From: Alphaproteobacteria bacterium
GTDB lineage: Bacteria > Myxococcota_A > UBA796 > GCA-2862545
NCBI GenBank assembly: GCA_020632875.1
Contig: JACKET010000001.1
Span: 620,001 to 684,000 of the forward strand
Reading direction: 5' to 3'
DNA length: 64,000 bases
The notes under the pieces are model-generated. The model worked only from the letters and a program-made list of their open reading frames with translations, searched no databases and was not told where the DNA came from. The translations under genes and the position numbers were made by a program. Each line of letters begins with the position of its first letter. The first letter of the stretch is position 1. Shown piece after piece: positions 44,201 through 51,485 of this stretch.

Positions 44201-45009
44201 CGGGCAGGCCCGTCGCGAACGCCAGCATCTCCGTCGACGGCAAGCAGCGCGGCACGACCGAGGGCGGCGGGGTGCTCGTCGTCCGCAACCTCGTCCCCGG
44301 CGTCGTCGCGCTGGACGTCACCGCGCCGAAGCACGCGAAGGGCGCCGCCGAGATCGAGGTCCTCGAGGGCAGCCAGGTTCGCTACCTCACGCTCGACGCG
44401 CTCCCCGGGCGGCTCGACGTGACCGTGACCGACGAAGCGGGCCATCCCGTCGATGCCGAGGTCTCGCTGATCGGTCCCGAGGACTGGATGCCGATGAGCA
44501 CGGGCCCCGACGGCGTCGAGCAGTTCGTCGTCGCGCCGGGCGCGTGGCAGGTGGTCGCGACCGCGAAGGGCCTCGCGGCGGGCCGTGCCGATGCGACCCT
44601 CGAGGCCGACGGGCAGGCGAGCGTCGCGCTGAAGCTCGGCGCGAGCCGCGTCGAGGTGGCCGACACCGAGGTCGTGCTCCGCGATGTCGTGCTGTTCGAC
44701 TTCGACGCTGCGACGCTCCGCGCCGATGCCGCGCCGCTGCTCGACGAGGTCGCGAACACGCTGCTGTCGAACCCCGAGATCATCCGCGTCGAGGTCCAGG
44801 GCCACAGCGACAACGTCGGGAACCTGGCCTACAACCTCACCTTGTCCCAGCGCCGCGCCGAGTCGGTGAAGCGCGCGCTCGTCGATCGCGGCGTGGCGCC
44901 CGAGAAGCTCGCCGCGCGGGGGTACGGCGCGCAGCGGCCCGTGGCGACGAACGACTCCGAGGCCGGGAGGGCGGCGAACCGCCGCGTCGAGTTCGAGATA
45001 CGGAAGTAG
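41245..45009 (+). CDS. Large OmpA-family outer-membrane protein with tandem carboxypeptidase-regulatory-like repeats
   Basis: 1254 residues. The signal peptide ends near SAPMAAAQ. Residues 35-330 look like an outer-membrane barrel (LNLSGAWAPIDRFGLG, SWKAGVGTGLSVGIGTSVG). Then come about four repeats of roughly 165 residues, each with a carboxypeptidase-regulatory-like half (VLDADGAPVAGATVLIDG, VVDVDGKPVDDATVTLDG, SVSDPDGRSVDGARVFLD, VVDRAGRPVANASISVDG) and a second Ig-like half. The C-terminal 110 residues are an OmpA peptidoglycan-binding domain (VLFDFDAATLRADAAPLL, GHSDNVGNLAYN, AANRRVEFEI). GTG 41245 has GGAG four bases upstream. It probably tethers the outer membrane to the wall and extends a stalk. 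Confidence 0.82.
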   Translation: MQQQVTRSPRPLMAGVVRSAVWMIALGSAPMAAAQEDIRFDATGPDAPPLVGDGPVTLWSADGMRRGETRFSGLFEGAGGLLELTNAAGEDLARGVTFASGLNLSGAWAPIDRFGLGATASAWTLAPGGRIAVGALRLDAPIRVVASDEDFALSVTPWVALPFGSASRAVASPGLSAGLVAAARIPLGPLEANANLGASARPGGDFPDFAGLQPTQRIGGPSVDFGAALGVRPGRFQADLELRGAWSVTAGSLVERDDVPDADLFSEVLVSAGSEITDRLSWKAGVGTGLSVGIGTSVGRGFLGLVWRDRPTREPEIVDRPDPDRAWTVAVMGEGSPLVGAIVLVGGEEAGRTGANGEVSLKGIDWKAGLAAEAPGFQRGVGAKPAKGTRVAIDLAPQAMPVPITVRSAGGDALAAALTATADGREPVSAGPDDLALQPGRWTLEIAVEGYGAQTRQLVVVPGVPPEPIEVVLQESQGEATLVHTVLDADGAPVAGATVLIDGLPVGTTGEDGTIQIAGLAEGEHVLAIQHPSYTATEQPVTLGSGKLDVQTPLARVPGTVKVVARDGGGEPVPDAVVRFAGPRRLAPMPLGSRGERTEVLGPGTWQLLVSSMQYGFQQRELVVPEDSWDLIEVDVVLQPSEGGAARLDVRVVDVDGKPVDDATVTLDGQAYGTTSTGGVLSLEGLNAGQRELAVGSEHHVEAAVTPVVLVDGLQEEVVTLAWRPGTVRVRARTPDGVIGDAQARFAGPERIAATDLGATGTAFFQVQPGDWSVLVTSPTYGIQQRELTVSDAPGSLHDVTVVLQTSEGGLANLGLSVSDPDGRSVDGARVFLDSIPLGQTTVGTLRAEQLAAGKRLLEVESPFFQPYSTSLDLRAGDTQHAVAMKWGPGAVRVKVRDNQGRAVKDGLVRLLGPTSVPPSPVDAKGERLFALGPGEWQALAISPTLGMTQVPVVVTDAPGLQVVVAEIRPIQAGLADVVVRVVDRAGRPVANASISVDGKQRGTTEGGGVLVVRNLVPGVVALDVTAPKHAKGAAEIEVLEGSQVRYLTLDALPGRLDVTVTDEAGHPVDAEVSLIGPEDWMPMSTGPDGVEQFVVAPGAWQVVATAKGLAAGRADATLEADGQASVALKLGASRVEVADTEVVLRDVVLFDFDAATLRADAAPLLDEVANTLLSNPEIIRVEVQGHSDNVGNLAYNLTLSQRRAESVKRALVDRGVAPEKLAARGYGAQRPVATNDSEAGRAANRRVEFEIRK

Positions 45010-45011
45010 CC

Positions 45012-45488
45012 ATGGGACTCGTCCTCGAGCTCGAAGGGCCGCCGGGTCACGTCTTCGCCGAGATCGTCCGGCTGCTGCCCGACGGGCGGAACTGGCTCAT
45101 CTCCGACCCCGAGGGGGCCGTGGTCATCGCGCGGGAGGAGGGCAACCTCGTGCGCGAGGCCATCTTCACGGCGCTCGACGACGGCACGTACGACATCGAG
45201 GTCCTCGCGGGCATGGGCGTCAGCGAGATCGCGCTCCAGGGCCTCGTCGGCACGGCCCTGTTCGCGTGCGTGCTCGCCATCGTGGGCGCCTGGATCTGGG
45301 GCCCGACCGGCCTGATGGGCCTGGCGGTCGGCGTCTGCCTGGCGGGCACGGTGCCGGCGATGGTCCTCGCGGTCGGGCAGCGGATGCTCGACCCGGGGCG
45401 CGACGCCGGCGCCGAGAAGCAGCTCGAGCGGGCCATGCGCATGGCCATCGCCGAGTGCAAGCGCGCGAAGCTGGTGTCGGTGGAGTGA
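45012..45488 (+). CDS. Two-span membrane protein
   Basis: 158 residues: an N-terminal soluble part (LVLELEGPPGHVFAEIVRLL, NWLISDPEGAVVIAREEG), two hydrophobic helices (about 76-95 and 98-120), and a charged C-terminal helix with a cysteine (AIAECKRAKLVSVE). ATG 45012 is two bases after the OmpA gene stop, so it is cotranscribed. Function unknown. Confidence 0.65.
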   Translation: MGLVLELEGPPGHVFAEIVRLLPDGRNWLISDPEGAVVIAREEGNLVREAIFTALDDGTYDIEVLAGMGVSEIALQGLVGTALFACVLAIVGAWIWGPTGLMGLAVGVCLAGTVPAMVLAVGQRMLDPGRDAGAEKQLERAMRMAIAECKRAKLVSVE

Positions 45489-45528
45489 CCCGGGTCGGTT
45501 CCGGCGGGTCGCGGTGTTCAGGGGAGAG

Positions 45529-47796
45529 ATGGGCAAGCGCGGCTGTGGAGCACTGATCGCCGGAGGCACCTCGATGGGGTGCGCCGGGATGGTGGGCGTG
45601 GGCGCGGTCGCGGCGCTCGGGCTGCTCGCCGTGGTCGCGGGCGGGGTGTGGTGGCTCGGCACGCAGTGGGAGGCCACGCTGCGCGCCGCCATCGTGACGC
45701 CCACGGGCGGCGAGGTGGACTTCGAGAGCGTGCGCCCGTCGTTCGGCGGGGTCACGGTCACGGGCCTGGTGGTGCGGGCGGCCGACGGGGAGCCCGTGCT
45801 CGAGGCCGACGCGCTCGTGGCGACCGGGAACCCGTGGAGCTGGACGACCACCCACGTGGGCCTGGACGCGGCCGAGCTGCGCGGGCTGAAGCTCGTGCTC
45901 CGTCGCGAGGGCGACGCGTGGGCCCTGCCGACGACGACCCTCGACCTGCTGGCGGGCCGCGCGCAGGGCGCGTCGCTGCCCGAGCTCACCGTCCCGCGGC
46001 TGGTGGTGACGGACGGCGTGATCGAGGTCCGCGCGCCGGAGGGGGCCTTCGACGTGCGGGTGGACGCCGGCATGCTCACGGCGCTGCGCGCGGTGCCCGG
46101 TGCGTCGCTCGAGGTCGGCGGCGCATCGGCGTCGACGCTGGCGTTCGCGGTGGGGGACGACGACGAGCTCGTGCTGACGGGGCTCTCGGCGAAGACGGCG
46201 CTCCAGGGCACCACGTCGCTCGCGCTGTCGGACATCCGCGTCGCGTCGCTCGAGGGGACGGTCGGGCGGGGCGGGTGGACGCTGCCCGAGAAGCTCGTCG
46301 GGACCCTGTCGGGCGGCGAGGGCATCGCGTGGCCCGCCATCGCGGTGTCGGGCGCGAAGGTGGGGGAGACGACGCTGCGCGCCCGGGCGGGTGGGGCGCG
46401 GCTGCGCACGGGCGAGGTGGAGGTGGGGGACGCCGCGGTCCACCTCGGAACGGGGCTCGAGGTGAGCGTGCCGGGCACCGTGAAGGTCGGCGGGGTGCGG
46501 CTGGTGGGCGCCGATGGCGCGGAGCTCGCCTCGACGCCCTGGGCCTCGTTGCGGCTCGAGCCGTGGGGCGCGGAGAGCGGCCGGGTGCGCGTGGCGTCCC
46601 TGTCGACGGGCCTGGTGACGGCGACGCTGCAGAAGGACCCGACGCTGGGCGTCCCGGAGGCCACGTACGCGCTGCTGAGGGCCGGTGGCCAGGGCCCGGT
46701 TCGCGTGGGGCACGCGTCGCTCGAGAGCACGGCGCTCACCCTGTCGACGGGGACCGGGCCCCTGCGCATCGAGACCGGTGCGGTGGAGGCCTCGGACATC
46801 ACCGCTCCCGCGCGGCTGGCGGTGGGCTCGGCCACGATTCGCGGCGCGCGGGTCGACGATTCGGGGACGACCTTCGCGCGCGGCGACACGGTGACGTTCG
46901 GCGCGGACGGGCGCCTGGCGGTGAGCGGGGGCGAGGTGTGGACCGAGGTGCGCGCCGACCGGACCCTCGCGCTGCCCGCGGGCGTGAAGGACCACGCGCC
47001 CACGTGGCTCGGTGGGGTGTCGACCTCCGACGGGGCGCCGTGGTTCGGGGTCTCGTTCACGGAGGCGCCGTGGCGTCCGCAGCGCATGACGGCGACGGGC
47101 GTGGTGGTGCACCTGCGGGACGGAGCGCTCGTGCAGCCCGCCGTCGACTGGACGATGCGGTTGGAGCGGCTGGATCTCGGGCCGATCGCGGGGGACGTGC
47201 TGCCGATCTCGGGGGTGCTGGCGGTGGCGGACGGCACCGCGGACCTCCAGGGCCGGCTTCGTGTGGGAGGCGCGCTTCGCCTGCAGGTCGACGGGAAGGG
47301 CATGTCCGCGGTCGCCTTCGAGCCCTATGCCGCGAAGACGCTCGACGACCTCGGCGTGGATCTGGTCGGGGGTGTCGTGAAGTCCGACCTGCTCGTGCGT
47401 CTCGTGGGGTCGGAGCTCGACGTGACGGGCGATGCGAAGCTGAAGAAGGTCGCGCTCGACGGGCGGAACGCGACGGGCAAGGTGCTCGCCCAGGCGGCGG
47501 GCCGGGTGGCGTCGATCGACGTGGAGGTCGACGTACACGGGGATCTCACGGACCCGGAGTTCTCCCCGGTGAAGCAGGTGATCGGGGCGGTGGTCCGCGG
47601 TGCCGTGTCGAGCGTGAAGGGCGATGCAGTCGCCGGGGTCGCGGGGTCCGAGGCGGCTGCGGGCGTGCGGAACACGGCCGGGAAGGCGGAAGACCGCGCG
47701 AAGGACGAGGCGGAGAAGGTGAAGGGCGCGATCGACGACCTGGGGTCGAAGCTGGGCATCGGGAAGGGCGGGAAGGCGAAGGCGAAAGCGAAGTAG
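45529..47796 (+). CDS. AsmA-like membrane-anchored protein
   Basis: 755 residues. One N-terminal membrane helix (about 18-42) is followed by a very long beta-rich region made of short repeated strands (VDFESVRPSFGGVTVTGLVV, VEVGDAAVHLGTGLEVSV), as in AsmA/DUF748-type proteins that bridge the envelope. The C-terminus has a helical Lys/Ala-rich tail (GKGGKAKAKAK). ATG 45529 has GGGGAG upstream; GTG 45514 is an alternative. AsmA-like proteins are thought to move lipids between membranes or limit outer-membrane assembly; the exact role here is inferred. It is the last gene of the OmpA operon. Confidence 0.68.
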   Translation: MGKRGCGALIAGGTSMGCAGMVGVGAVAALGLLAVVAGGVWWLGTQWEATLRAAIVTPTGGEVDFESVRPSFGGVTVTGLVVRAADGEPVLEADALVATGNPWSWTTTHVGLDAAELRGLKLVLRREGDAWALPTTTLDLLAGRAQGASLPELTVPRLVVTDGVIEVRAPEGAFDVRVDAGMLTALRAVPGASLEVGGASASTLAFAVGDDDELVLTGLSAKTALQGTTSLALSDIRVASLEGTVGRGGWTLPEKLVGTLSGGEGIAWPAIAVSGAKVGETTLRARAGGARLRTGEVEVGDAAVHLGTGLEVSVPGTVKVGGVRLVGADGAELASTPWASLRLEPWGAESGRVRVASLSTGLVTATLQKDPTLGVPEATYALLRAGGQGPVRVGHASLESTALTLSTGTGPLRIETGAVEASDITAPARLAVGSATIRGARVDDSGTTFARGDTVTFGADGRLAVSGGEVWTEVRADRTLALPAGVKDHAPTWLGGVSTSDGAPWFGVSFTEAPWRPQRMTATGVVVHLRDGALVQPAVDWTMRLERLDLGPIAGDVLPISGVLAVADGTADLQGRLRVGGALRLQVDGKGMSAVAFEPYAAKTLDDLGVDLVGGVVKSDLLVRLVGSELDVTGDAKLKKVALDGRNATGKVLAQAAGRVASIDVEVDVHGDLTDPEFSPVKQVIGAVVRGAVSSVKGDAVAGVAGSEAAAGVRNTAGKAEDRAKDEAEKVKGAIDDLGSKLGIGKGGKAKAKAK

Positions 47797-47814
47797 AAGG
47801 CGCGAGTAGAAGGC

Positions 47815-47837
47815 GGTGTCAGAGCAAGCCCGAACAT
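47815..47837 (+). repeat. Extra copy of the 23-bp terminal repeat
   Basis: GGTGTCAGAGCAAGCCCGAA and three more bases, one mismatch from the left end of the element that begins at 47881, in the same orientation. A shorter partial copy (GGTGTCAGGG) starts at 47869. It may be the end of an older copy of the same element. Confidence 0.75.
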
Positions 47838-47880
47838 GCGAATAGTCGCTGTTCAAAGAGAAGGAGCGGTGTCAGGGAGC

Positions 47881-48164
47881 GGTGTCAGAGCAAACCCGAA
47901 CATCGCGAAGAATGAGGTACTACGCTAAATCTGGAGACCTCAACTCGTGGGGCCGGGCTGGTTCGGGGGGATGCGAAGGGCGTCGCACGAATTCGATATC
48001 CCAGAATAATCTCCGTCCAACGCATCTTTCGTGAATTGTCCCGCAGGCCGATGGAGCGGGCCGGCGAGGTCTCCGCAACGGCTTTCGAGGCACCGTCGAA
48101 AGTAGAAATCTCCAAAGAGTCGATATCAGGTCGTAATCGAAATGTTCGGGTTCGCTCTGACACC
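47881..48164. mobile_element. MITE-like element with 23-bp terminal inverted repeats
   Basis: 284 bases. The left end (47881-47903, starting GGTGTCAGAGCAAACCCGAA) and the right end (48142-48164, ending CGGGTTCGCTCTGACACC) are inverted copies with one mismatch. The interior is less GC-rich than the surroundings (AATTCGATATCCCAGAATAA). There is no transposase; a 92-codon frame on the minus strand begins and ends within the two termini but has no recognisable motif. Consistent with a non-autonomous inverted-repeat or REP-type element moved in trans. Confidence 0.65.
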
Positions 48165-48181
48165 AGATTCGGTGAGGTGGA

Positions 48182-50473
48182 CTACAATCTCCCCTCCACC
48201 ACCGGTGGCCCCCGCTCCTCCAGCCGCACGACCCACACGCAATCCGGCCCGAGCACCGCGAGCCGCGCGCCGTCCAGAGCGAACGCGAACGCCCGGAACG
48301 GCCCGATCACACGGAGCCGCGCCAGATCCAGCGCGCCCACGAGCCCATCCGGACCCGCGACATGCCAGTCGGGTCGCGGCCCCGCCGTGCCACACGCGCC
48401 GACCGCCGCCTGGACCCCCGCCCGCACGTCGTACGGGCGGTGCTCCGCGATCGGGCGCACCTCGCTCGTCGCCGCGTCGAAGCTCCACTCCGGATCCTCG
48501 TCGAGCCGCAGCGTCCGCAGCACGTTCCCCGCCACGTCCACCAGCGCCCCGCCGTACCCGGCGTCCGACATCCAGCACAGCGAGCCATCCGGCGCCCAGG
48601 CCTCCGCCGTCGGGCGGTCCGACCACGTGCCCACGCGCACCCGGGTCCCCGCCAGCGCGTCCACGAGGAACGCCTCTTCGGGCTGCTCGTGCTGCACGAG
48701 CCGACACGGCAGACCGTCCGGCCATGTGTCCAGCCAGCCCGAGTCCAGGTCCAGCACCGCGACATCCAGCACCGTCCCGTCGTCCACTGCCGGGTACGGC
48801 CCGAGAGCGACCACGTACCGCCCCATCGCGTACGCGATCCGGCACAGGTGCGGCGGCCAGGTCGCGCGCGTCTCCCCATCGGGCCCGAGCAGCCGGAGCC
48901 CCGTCGCCTCCTGCACCAGCACTCCGTCCGCCAGCCACAGCAAGGCCGCTTCGCAGGCCTCGCCCGGGCCGAACCACGCCTCGCGGTCGCCCAGCCGAAT
49001 GCCGTCCACGGCGAGCGGCTCCACGGCCACGACCGCCTCGCGCCCCTCGACGAGATCGAAGACCGCCTGCTGGAGGAAGTCGTGCTCGTTGTCGAGGATG
49101 ACGTCCGGTGCGTTCAGCTCGATGAGCCGCTGGAGCCGGTTCGACAGGTTCACCACGCGCCGGAGCGCGCCGACCATCGGATGCGCGTGCCGAACGAGGC
49201 TGCCATCGGCGCCCAGCCGCAGCGCGTCGGGCCGATCGCCGGGCGGAGGGACCGGCACGAGGTCGATCGTGCACCCCTCGGGCAGGTCCGCCAGGCGCTC
49301 CCCGCCACCCCCCTGGAGCCGCGTGCCGAACGGACCCAGCTCCCGCTGCAATGCCGCGCGGAGCGCGTCCTCCGCGATCCCGAGCTGCACCGCCGCCCGC
49401 CCCACCGCCGCCGGATGGAGCACGGCGCGCGGCAGCGCGATGTGCCCGAAACGCCAGTCCCGCACGGATGGATCCCCGCACTCGACACCGCACTTCGAGC
49501 AGATGCCGCCGCCCCTCTGCGCGCCGCAGAGACACTGGTCCTCGTCCACCGGGCCGAAGATGCGGCAGCACTCCAGCCCGCCGTGCTCGGGCTTCCCGGT
49601 CCGGCCGTTGCGCGTCTCCGGGCTCCGGACCCGGCCGAAGCTCCGGTCGCGCTCCCGCGTGTCCGGCGACCGCGACGCGGCCAGCGCCGCGCGGATCTCC
49701 GCGATGTCCGTGCCGTCGAAGAACGCGTCGAGCCGGCTCCGCGGACGCCCGCCTTCGATCGACCTCTCCCAGGCGGTGCGATCCGCATCCGCGATGCCCA
49801 TGAAGCCGGCGAGGGCGGCGAGAGCCGCGGCGGCCTCGAGCGTCGCCACTGAGCCCGCCTCCTCCCGGCAGGCGAGCGACGTCGCCCACATCCGCCGCGC
49901 GAGCTCCCCGCGGTCGGAGGGCGCGCCGTGACGGGCCCGCGCGCCGAACCCCGCGGCGACCGGGGGTCCGGTCGTCGCCACGCGCTCCACCACCGCGTCG
50001 TTCGCGAGCTCGCGCGCTTCCTCCATCCGGCCAGCCTCCACGAGCCGCGCCACCTCCGCGAAGCGCTCCGCTGCGCTCGCGCCGGCCCGATCGAAGGGCA
50101 GGGCGGCCCGCTCCGCCTCGTTCGCGGCCTCCCACACGTCGACGAGGCTCGCGAGGAGCGCGTGCTCCGTTCGCTCCCCCGTGCGCCGTACCGCCGCGAA
50201 CGCCTTGACGGTCAAGACCTCTGTGCCCCCGGAACGCGGCGTTTCAGCCGCGTTCGCAGGGGGTACTGAGGTCCCGTCAAGACGTTCAGTGGTTGTGATT
50301 CCGTCGGGACGACGCCCGCTTGCGGGCGGTGGCCGATGGAATCCCGTCTCGAGCTCGACCACGCACAGCTCGGAGCCCCCGAGGTCCGCGCTCGCCACGA
50401 CCTCCCGCACGTCGCGGCGGGCGAACGGCGCTCCCGTCAGGATCCAGCGCACCGCCGAGAGAGGCACGGACAC
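48182..50473 (-). CDS. RNA polymerase beta'-clamp-like protein fused to a beta-propeller-like region
   Basis: 763 residues. Residues 1-250 are mostly helical. Residues about 275-350 match the N-terminus of RNA polymerase beta': SFGRVRSPETRNGRTGKPEH, CRIFGPVDEDQCLCG, GGGICSKCGVE, WRFGHIALP, with the four zinc ligands kept (C314, C316, C325, C328). Residues about 402-478 match the beta' clamp helices (PVPPPGDRPDALRL, LRRVVNLSNRLQRLIELNAPD, NEHDFLQQAVFDL; the second shown is the longest core). The sequence between them and all catalytic beta' parts are absent. Residues 490-763 look like a beta-propeller (LDVAVLDLDSGWLDTWPDG, RLAVLGPDCVWVVRL). GTG start with GGAG upstream. Role unknown; binding sigma or another clamp partner is inference. 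Confidence 0.75.
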   Translation of the reverse strand: MSVPLSAVRWILTGAPFARRDVREVVASADLGGSELCVVELETGFHRPPPASGRRPDGITTTERLDGTSVPPANAAETPRSGGTEVLTVKAFAAVRRTGERTEHALLASLVDVWEAANEAERAALPFDRAGASAAERFAEVARLVEAGRMEEARELANDAVVERVATTGPPVAAGFGARARHGAPSDRGELARRMWATSLACREEAGSVATLEAAAALAALAGFMGIADADRTAWERSIEGGRPRSRLDAFFDGTDIAEIRAALAASRSPDTRERDRSFGRVRSPETRNGRTGKPEHGGLECCRIFGPVDEDQCLCGAQRGGGICSKCGVECGDPSVRDWRFGHIALPRAVLHPAAVGRAAVQLGIAEDALRAALQRELGPFGTRLQGGGGERLADLPEGCTIDLVPVPPPGDRPDALRLGADGSLVRHAHPMVGALRRVVNLSNRLQRLIELNAPDVILDNEHDFLQQAVFDLVEGREAVVAVEPLAVDGIRLGDREAWFGPGEACEAALLWLADGVLVQEATGLRLLGPDGETRATWPPHLCRIAYAMGRYVVALGPYPAVDDGTVLDVAVLDLDSGWLDTWPDGLPCRLVQHEQPEEAFLVDALAGTRVRVGTWSDRPTAEAWAPDGSLCWMSDAGYGGALVDVAGNVLRTLRLDEDPEWSFDAATSEVRPIAEHRPYDVRAGVQAAVGACGTAGPRPDWHVAGPDGLVGALDLARLRVIGPFRAFAFALDGARLAVLGPDCVWVVRLEERGPPVVEGRL
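50204..50281. repeat. Palindromic element 1 inside the beta'-like gene
   Basis: An inverted repeat of 78 bases: outer arms CTTGACGG and CCGTCAAG, then GACCTCTGTGCCCCCG/GAACGCGGC against GCCGCGTTCGC/AGGGGGTACTGAGGTC around a GTTTCA loop, with few mismatches. It encodes about 26 residues of low complexity in frame with the surrounding gene. Confidence 0.7.
50297..50343. repeat. Palindromic element 2 inside the beta'-like gene
   Basis: A second hairpin, 15 bases after the first: arms GATTCCGTCGG and CCGATGGAATC (one mismatch) with an inner CCCGC-TT-GCGGG stem. It encodes residues about 44-59 (FHRPPPASGRRPDGIT). Both elements keep the reading frame. Confidence 0.68.
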
Positions 50474-50500
50474 TCGCGCTCCGATTGCATAGGCTTGGAC

Positions 50501-51436
50501 ATGCTCGCTCTCGCCCTGCTCGCCTGCAAGTCACCGCCAACGGAACCCATGCCGGAGACCGATCCGCCCACGCCCACCGACACCGACACCGGCCCCGAGC
50601 TCCCGGTCGTCGATTGCACGAGCGTGGCCGTCCCTCCGTTCGATGTCGGTATCCTCGAGGCACCGCGCGCCTACCACGGCATCGCATTCGACTCCCTGGG
50701 CCACCTCGTCGGCTCCGACGGCTTCGACATCGTCTCGGCGACCAGCCCCTCCGACGCGGCGGTCTGGATCCCGAACGCCGGGTACACCCAACAGCTCGAG
50801 TTCCTGCCCACGGGCGAGCTCGTCACGTCCACATCCGGGGAGATCCGGAAGTACACCCCGGACCAAGAAATGCAGGTGCTCGCCACTCAGATCGATGCCC
50901 ACGGCGTGACGATCGGCCCCGACGGCAACATCTACACGGCGAATGGTGAAGAGATCCACCGCATCGATCCGGTCACGGGCGACGTGGAGGTCTACCTCAT
51001 GAACACGCCCGCCAACGTGCTCGACTTCAGCGTCGACCACCAGACGCTGTTCTACGGAACCCGCGGCGATCACGGCAACATCTACGCGGTTGCCCTCGAC
51101 GAGGGTCTGGAGCCGATCGCGAATCCGGTCCTCTTCTCCTCGACGCCCGGGACGTTGCACCACACGCTCCGGGTCGATGCCTGTGGACGCCTCTACGTCT
51201 CGGAGTACGACACCGCCGTGCTCTACGTGATCGGGCTCGACGGCGCGCCTCAGGCGCTGCTCGAGTACTCGAGGGAGTTCTACCCTCACGGCCTGAGCTG
51301 GGGCTCCGGCGTGGGGGAGTGGGACGACCACACCCTCTACATCGCGCTGCCCTCGAACCAGAATCGGGTGGGCACCTTCGACGTGGGCGTGCCCTACCGG
51401 AGCTGGAACGGAGGGGCGTTCGAGGTGATTCGGTGA
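50501..51436 (+). CDS. Propeller lipoprotein, first of a tandem pair
   Basis: 311 residues. MLALALLAC is a short lipoprotein signal (lipobox LLAC, C9). A Pro/Thr/Asp linker follows, and then a six-bladed propeller of the SMP-30/NHL kind (AYHGIAFDSLGHLVGSDGF, HGVTIGPDGNIYTANGEEIH, RVDACGRLYVSEYDTAVLYV, SWGSGVGEWDDHTLYIALP). The blades carry D-x-x-G-x-L motifs typical of calcium-binding lactonase-like propellers. Its promoter region overlaps the 5' end of the divergent beta'-like gene. Nearly the same architecture and sequence recurs in the next gene. Confidence 0.75.
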   Translation: MLALALLACKSPPTEPMPETDPPTPTDTDTGPELPVVDCTSVAVPPFDVGILEAPRAYHGIAFDSLGHLVGSDGFDIVSATSPSDAAVWIPNAGYTQQLEFLPTGELVTSTSGEIRKYTPDQEMQVLATQIDAHGVTIGPDGNIYTANGEEIHRIDPVTGDVEVYLMNTPANVLDFSVDHQTLFYGTRGDHGNIYAVALDEGLEPIANPVLFSSTPGTLHHTLRVDACGRLYVSEYDTAVLYVIGLDGAPQALLEYSREFYPHGLSWGSGVGEWDDHTLYIALPSNQNRVGTFDVGVPYRSWNGGAFEVIR

Positions 51437-51485
51437 TCGCCCGCTCGGGGAGAGACACTCGCGCGCCGATCGCGTAGCCTCGGAC

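Noticed and set aside
41770..44805. About 1010-codon minus-strand frame opposite the OmpA gene
   Set aside because: It mirrors the tandem repeats of the real plus-strand gene and contains no recognisable domain.
47885..48163. 92-codon minus-strand frame inside the inverted-repeat element
   Set aside because: It begins and ends in the terminal repeats, has no recognised motif and no clear ribosome binding site; more likely incidental.
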